Origin: Clostridiales bacterium UBA2658
GTDB taxonomy: Bacteria; Bacillota; Clostridia; Oscillospirales; Oscillospiraceae
Direction of reading: 5' to 3'
Assembly (NCBI GenBank): GCA_002359425.1
Contig: DEMY01000025.1
Coordinates: forward strand, 5,757 to 15,032
DNA length: 9,276 bases
The notes beneath the pieces were generated by a model that was not told where the DNA came from, did not search any database, and worked only from the letters and a program-made list of their open reading frames with translations. How positions within the stretch are numbered: position 1 is the stretch's first letter; every line of letters starts with the position of its first letter. A program made the translations under genes and the position numbers. Below, piece after piece: positions 6,229 to 9,276 of the stretch.

Positions 6229-6360
6229 GTCTTCAGGGCAGGGTGAAATTCCCGATCGGCGGTAAAGTCCGCGAGCGCGAAAGCGCAGGGTCCGGCAATG
6301 GTTCGGGCCGGGATTCGGTGCAACTCCGAAACCGACAGTATAGTCTGGATGGAAGAAGAT
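6229..6360 (+). ncRNA. FMN riboswitch (RFN element)
   Basis: The aptamer shows the conserved RFN blocks in order: TCTTCAGGGCAGGGTGAAAT (from 6230), CCCGATCGGCGGTAAAGTCC (6251-6270), GCGAGC, then GATTCGGTGCAACTCCGAAA (6312-6331) and CCGACAGTATAGTCTGGATG (6332-6351). The closing stem P1 pairs 6229-6234 with 6355-6360. The variable part holds GCGC-GAAA-GCGC (6275-6286, a GNRA-type tetraloop) and a 6-bp stem (6289-6294 with 6304-6309). It binds FMN and should shut off the downstream rib genes when flavin is plentiful; with a terminator at 6436-6483, transcription attenuation is the likely mode. Confidence 0.96.
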
Positions 6361-6435
6361 GTGTTTTTTAACGTCAGGGAAGCTGGCGGCTTTTTGCCGT
6401 ACCCGCGCTCCATGGCGTCTCAAAACGGAACCGTT

Positions 6436-6483
6436 ATAGCACCCGAAAGGCATTTTCTGACTTTCGGGTGCTATTTTTCTTTT
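6436..6483 (+). terminator. Riboswitch-controlled intrinsic terminator upstream of ribD
   Basis: A perfect 14-bp stem (6436-6449 with 6461-6474) with an 11-base loop is followed by a T-rich tract, TTTTTCTTTT (6474-6483). It lies between the FMN aptamer and the ribD ribosome binding site, the standard position for the expression platform. The matching antiterminator is not obvious: a 7-bp alternative, 6399-6405 with 6465-6471 of the 3' arm (one G-U), is possible, but no long pairing to the 5' arm was found by eye. Confidence 0.92.
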
Positions 6484-6498
6484 CCGGGAGGGATATGC

Positions 6499-7584
6499 AT
6501 GACGGACGAAAACTATATGGCGCTCGCGCTTGCACTGGCGGAGCGCGGCGTCGGAAAGGTTGACCCGAACCCGCTCGTCGGGGCGGTCATTGTGAAGGAC
6601 GGCAAGACCGTCGGCACCGGCTGGCATGCGCGCTTCGGCGGGCCGCACGCGGAGCGAAACGCGCTTTCAAGCTGCGCGGAAGACCCAAAGGGTGCAACGC
6701 TCTATGTAACGCTCGAGCCTTGCTGCCACTGGGGCAAGACGCCGCCGTGCACGGATGCGATCCTTGCCGCCGGCATCCGGCGCATCGTCATCGGCTCCAA
6801 GGACCCGAACCCGCTCGTTTCCGGCGGCGGCGTGACGCTTTTGAGAGAACACGGCGTCGAGGTGACGGAGGGTGTTTTGAAACCGGAATGCGACGCGCTC
6901 AACGCGGTGTTTTTCCACTACATCCAAACAAAAACGCCCTTTGTCATTCTCAAATACGCAATGACGGCGGACGGAAAAACAGCGACCGTCACAGGCGCTT
7001 CCAAGTGGATCACAGGCGAAACCGCGCGGCAGCGGGTGCAGCGGGACCGAAACCGCTATGCCGCCGTGATGGTCGGCGTTGGAACGGTTCTCGCGGACGA
7101 TCCGCTTCTCACCTGTCGGGCGCCGGATGGACGAAGCCCCGTGCGCGTTGTCTGCGACACACATCTGAAAACGCCACTCGGCTCCCAAATCGTGCGAGCA
7201 GCAAAGGAGGTTCCGGCCATTCTTGCAACCTGTGAACCGGATAAGGAGCGCGCCCTCCCCTACCGCGCCGCCGGGTGCGACGTGTTGACGCTGCCAGAGG
7301 AAAACGGTCGCGTCAAGCTCCGCGCGCTCCTGTCGGTGCTCGGCGAAAAGGGACTTTCCAGCGTTCTTTTAGAGGGTGGCGGAACACTCAACGCTTCGGC
7401 GCTTGAAGTGGGAGTTGTAAACCGCGTACAAATCTACATCGCGCCCAAAATCTTCGGCGGGGCTTCCGCGAAAACGCCGGTCATGGGCACGGGTATCGAA
7501 GACCCGGCAAACGCGCTGCTTCTTTCTCCTCCGCGCGTGACGGTGCTGGGTGACGACCTGCTTTTGGAAAGCGAGGTGCTTTGA
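6499..7584 (+). CDS. ribD: Bifunctional riboflavin biosynthesis protein RibD (deaminase/reductase)
   Basis: The 361-residue product performs two successive steps: deamination of the GTP-derived pyrimidine 2,5-diamino-6-ribosylamino-4(3H)-pyrimidinone 5'-phosphate, and NADPH-dependent reduction of its ribosyl side chain. The N-terminal cytidine-deaminase-like domain (1-about 145) has HAE (H50, E52) and LEPCCHWGKTPPC (C75, C84), giving the Zn ligands H50, C75 and C84 and catalytic E52. The reductase domain (about 147-361) has KYAMTADGKTAT, GASKWITGETAR, VGVGTVLADDPLLTCR (192-207) and LLEGGGTLNAS (290-300). Length matches the family (about 360). ATG 6499 is chosen because GGGAGGG at 6486-6492 is 6 bases upstream; the frame stays open further upstream, but that would run through the riboswitch terminator. 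Its stop overlaps the ribE start by one base. Confidence 0.97.
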   Translation: MTDENYMALALALAERGVGKVDPNPLVGAVIVKDGKTVGTGWHARFGGPHAERNALSSCAEDPKGATLYVTLEPCCHWGKTPPCTDAILAAGIRRIVIGSKDPNPLVSGGGVTLLREHGVEVTEGVLKPECDALNAVFFHYIQTKTPFVILKYAMTADGKTATVTGASKWITGETARQRVQRDRNRYAAVMVGVGTVLADDPLLTCRAPDGRSPVRVVCDTHLKTPLGSQIVRAAKEVPAILATCEPDKERALPYRAAGCDVLTLPEENGRVKLRALLSVLGEKGLSSVLLEGGGTLNASALEVGVVNRVQIYIAPKIFGGASAKTPVMGTGIEDPANALLLSPPRVTVLGDDLLLESEVL

Positions 7585-8213
7585 TGTTCACGGGCATTGT
7601 GGAAGAGCTTGGCGTTGTAAAATCCATTGAAAAAGACGGTCATTGCGCGGTTTTAACCATCAGCGCGTCCCGCATTCTGGGCGATCTGTCGCTCGGCGAC
7701 AGCGTCGCGGTGGACGGCGTTTGTCTCACGGTGACGCGCCTGACCGGAAACGGCTTTTGCGCCGACGTCATGCGCGAAACGGTCGAGCGCTCGAAGCTCT
7801 GGACACTGCGACCGGGAAGTCCCGTCAATTTAGAGCGCGCGATGCCGGCAAACGGGCGCTTCGGCGGGCACATCGTCGCAGGACACATCGACGGCACCGG
7901 CGTTATTCGCACCGTGCGGCGGGACGAAAACGCGGTGCGCTATGTCGTCCGCGCAGGGCCTGAAATCCTGCGCTATGTCGTTGAAAAAGGCTCCATCGCC
8001 ATTGACGGCGTGAGTCTCACGGTGACGGCGGTCACACAGGATGCGTTTGAGGTCTCGGTCATCCCGCACACGGCGGAAAACACGGTGCTTGGTGCGGCGC
8101 GCACCGGGGACATGGTCAACCTGGAATGCGACTGCATCGGCAAATATGTGGAAAAGCTGCTCGGCAAAACGGGCGATATAACGGAAGAATTTTTGGCAAG
8201 ATACGACTTCTAA
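7584..8213 (+). CDS. ribE: Riboflavin synthase (alpha chain)
   Basis: The 209-residue protein begins MFTGIVEELG, a signature of riboflavin synthase, which dismutates two 6,7-dimethyl-8-ribityllumazine molecules into riboflavin and the pyrimidine precursor. Two lumazine-binding repeats are visible: residues 1-about 97, with GDSVAVDGVCLTVT (38-51) and MPANGRFGGHIVAGHIDG bridging, and about 98-190, with KGSIAIDGVSLTVT (135-148). The second ends with NLECDCIGKYVEKLL. Length fits the family (200-220). ATG 7584 is preferred over TTG 7581 because family members start MFTG; the ATG shares its A with the ribD TGA (TGATG), indicating translational coupling, with GAGGT at 7573-7577 as the likely site. 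The trimeric enzyme would act with lumazine synthase, whose gene is not in the window. Confidence 0.97.
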   Translation: MFTGIVEELGVVKSIEKDGHCAVLTISASRILGDLSLGDSVAVDGVCLTVTRLTGNGFCADVMRETVERSKLWTLRPGSPVNLERAMPANGRFGGHIVAGHIDGTGVIRTVRRDENAVRYVVRAGPEILRYVVEKGSIAIDGVSLTVTAVTQDAFEVSVIPHTAENTVLGAARTGDMVNLECDCIGKYVEKLLGKTGDITEEFLARYDF

Positions 8214-8225
8214 GGAGGGTCAGAT

Positions 8226-9276
8226 ATGTATCGCTTCAACACGATAGACGAGGCGCTCACGGAGCTGCGGCAGGGCCGTCTCATTCTGGTGACGGACGAC
8301 GAGGACCGCGAAAACGAGGGCGACCTCATCTGTGCGGCGGAATTCGCCACAACTGAGAACGTGAACTTCATGGCGGTTCATGGAAAGGGGCTTATCTGTA
8401 TGCCGATGAGCGGGGCGCTTTGCAAAAAGCTCCGCTTTCCGCAAATGGTCGCAGACAACACCGACAACCACGAAACGGCGTTCACGGTTTCCGTCGATCA
8501 CGTTTCGACGACGACGGGCATCTCCGCCGAGGAACGCGGCGTCACGGCGCGCGCCTGCGTTTCAGAGGATGCAAAGCCGGAGGACTTTCGCCGTCCGGGA
8601 CACATGTTCCCGCTGCTCGCAAAACCGAAGGGCGTTCTGGAGCGCGGCGGGCACACGGAGGCGACTGTCGATCTTTTGCGTCTCGCGCGCATGAAAGAGT
8701 GCGGCCTTTGCTGCGAGGTCATGCGCGAGGACGGTACCATGATGCGCACGCCGGAGCTGATGGCGCTTGCAGAAAAATGGGACCTAAAAATCGTCACCAT
8801 CAAGTCTTTGCAGGATTACCGCAAAAAGCACGACAAGCTCGTTGAGCGCGTCGCAGTCGCGGAGCTGCCGACACGGTACGGATTCTTCAAGGCCTATGGC
8901 TATGTGAACCGTCTCAACGGCGAGCACCACATCGCGCTCGTAAAGGGCGATATCGGCGACGGTCAGGGCCTTCTCTGCCGCGTCCACTCTGAGTGTTTGA
9001 CGGGGGATGCCTTCGGCTCTCTGCGCTGCGACTGCGGGCAGCAGTTTGCCGCGGCCATGACGCAGATAAACGAAGAGGGGCGCGGCATTCTCCTCTATAT
9101 GCGTCAGGAGGGGCGAGGCATCGGGCTGATAAACAAGCTCCGCGCCTATGAATTGCAGGACAAGGGTATGGATACGCTGGAGGCAAACGTCGCGCTCGGC
9201 TTTGCAGGCGACCTGCGCGAATACTACATCGGCGCACAGATCCTGCGCGATCTCGGTGCCAAAACGCTCCGGCTTT
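8226..9276 (+). CDS. ribBA: Bifunctional 3,4-dihydroxy-2-butanone 4-phosphate synthase / GTP cyclohydrolase II (3' partial)
   Basis: The frame stays open from ATG 8226 to the window end; 350 residues are visible of the roughly 400 usual for RibBA. The N-terminal domain (1-about 200) makes dihydroxybutanone phosphate from ribulose 5-phosphate: [17 protein letters not shown] (24-40), [22 protein letters not shown] (121-130) and HTEATVDL (143-150). The C-terminal GTP cyclohydrolase II domain opens [23 protein letters not shown] (252-271) with Zn ligands C257, C268 and C270, [21 protein letters not shown] (294-314), and [11 protein letters not shown] (316-326). The two activities supply both branches of riboflavin synthesis. 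AAGGAGGG (8212-8219), which overlaps the ribE stop, sets the start 7 bases on. Confidence 0.97.
   Translation, partial: MYRFNTIDEALTELRQGRLILVTDDEDRENEGDLICAAEFATTENVNFMAVHGKGLICMPMSGALCKKLRFPQMVADNTDNHETAFTVSVDHVSTTTGISAEERGVTARACVSEDAKPEDFRRPGHMFPLLAKPKGVLERGGHTEATVDLLRLARMKECGLCCEVMREDGTMMRTPELMALAEKWDLKIVTIKSLQDYRKKHDKLVERVAVAELPTRYGFFKAYGYVNRLNGEHHIALVKGDIGDGQGLLCRVHSECLTGDAFGSLRCDCGQQFAAAMTQINEEGRGILLYMRQEGRGIGLINKLRAYELQDKGMDTLEANVALGFAGDLREYYIGAQILRDLGAKTLRL

Noticed and set aside
6298..6498. Upstream in-frame extension of ribD (including ATG 6412)
   Set aside because: It would be translated through the FMN aptamer and terminator stem; no ribosome site precedes it, and the RibD family N-terminus fits ATG 6499.
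1..9276. CRISPR array, insertion sequence, tRNA or phage module
   Set aside because: No spaced direct repeats, transposase motifs, terminal inverted repeats or cloverleaf-like sequence were seen; the genes are ordinary transport and metabolic genes.

Overview
The window reads as a high-GC, low-complexity-free piece of chromosome from a Gram-positive bacterium. It most resembles a clostridial lineage such as Oscillospiraceae. That placement is inference from strong AGGAGG-type ribosome binding sites, a lipobox lipoprotein as the transporter's binding protein, an FMN riboswitch with an intrinsic terminator, and the ribD-ribE-ribBA gene order known from Firmicutes. I see no phage, transposon, CRISPR, tRNA or rRNA signals.

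Region 1 (1-5003, + strand) is a sugar/nucleoside-type (RbsABC/CUT2-like) ABC import operon. In order it holds the C-terminal half of the tandem ATPase (cut by the window edge), a first permease, a lipoprotein substrate-binding protein, a second and clearly different permease, and a nucleoside hydrolase-family enzyme. Spacings are tight at the ATPase/permease-1 and permease-2/hydrolase junctions. The binding-protein gene is instead flanked by two intercistronic inverted repeats, one of them a 15-bp stem. The operon ends at a textbook intrinsic terminator (4968-5003). The likely logic is that the binding protein captures a nucleoside or related N-riboside, the two permeases and the ATPase import it, and the hydrolase splits base from sugar. 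The substrate cannot be read from sequence.

Region 2 (5011-6095, - strand) is a single M24-family aminopeptidase/Xaa-Pro dipeptidase gene convergent with the transporter operon. All five metal ligands are present. Its upstream region is shared divergently with the riboflavin operon. A hairpin followed by a T-tract (6096-6123, + sense) lies just before its ribosome binding site.

Region 3 (6173-9276, + strand) is a riboflavin biosynthesis operon: a candidate sigma-A-type promoter, a well-conserved FMN riboswitch (RFN element), an intrinsic terminator, then ribD, ribE (overlapping by one base) and ribBA (open at the window end). RibBA makes both pathway precursors (from GTP and ribulose 5-phosphate), RibD does the deaminase and reductase steps, and RibE does the final dismutation. 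Lumazine synthase (ribH) is not in the window and would be expected just downstream.

No wholly new system is evident. The points most worth a second look are a Cys in place of the Walker B catalytic Glu in the ATPase, the two-permease/binding-protein-in-the-middle layout with RNA hairpins, and the variant Asp motif of the nucleoside hydrolase.
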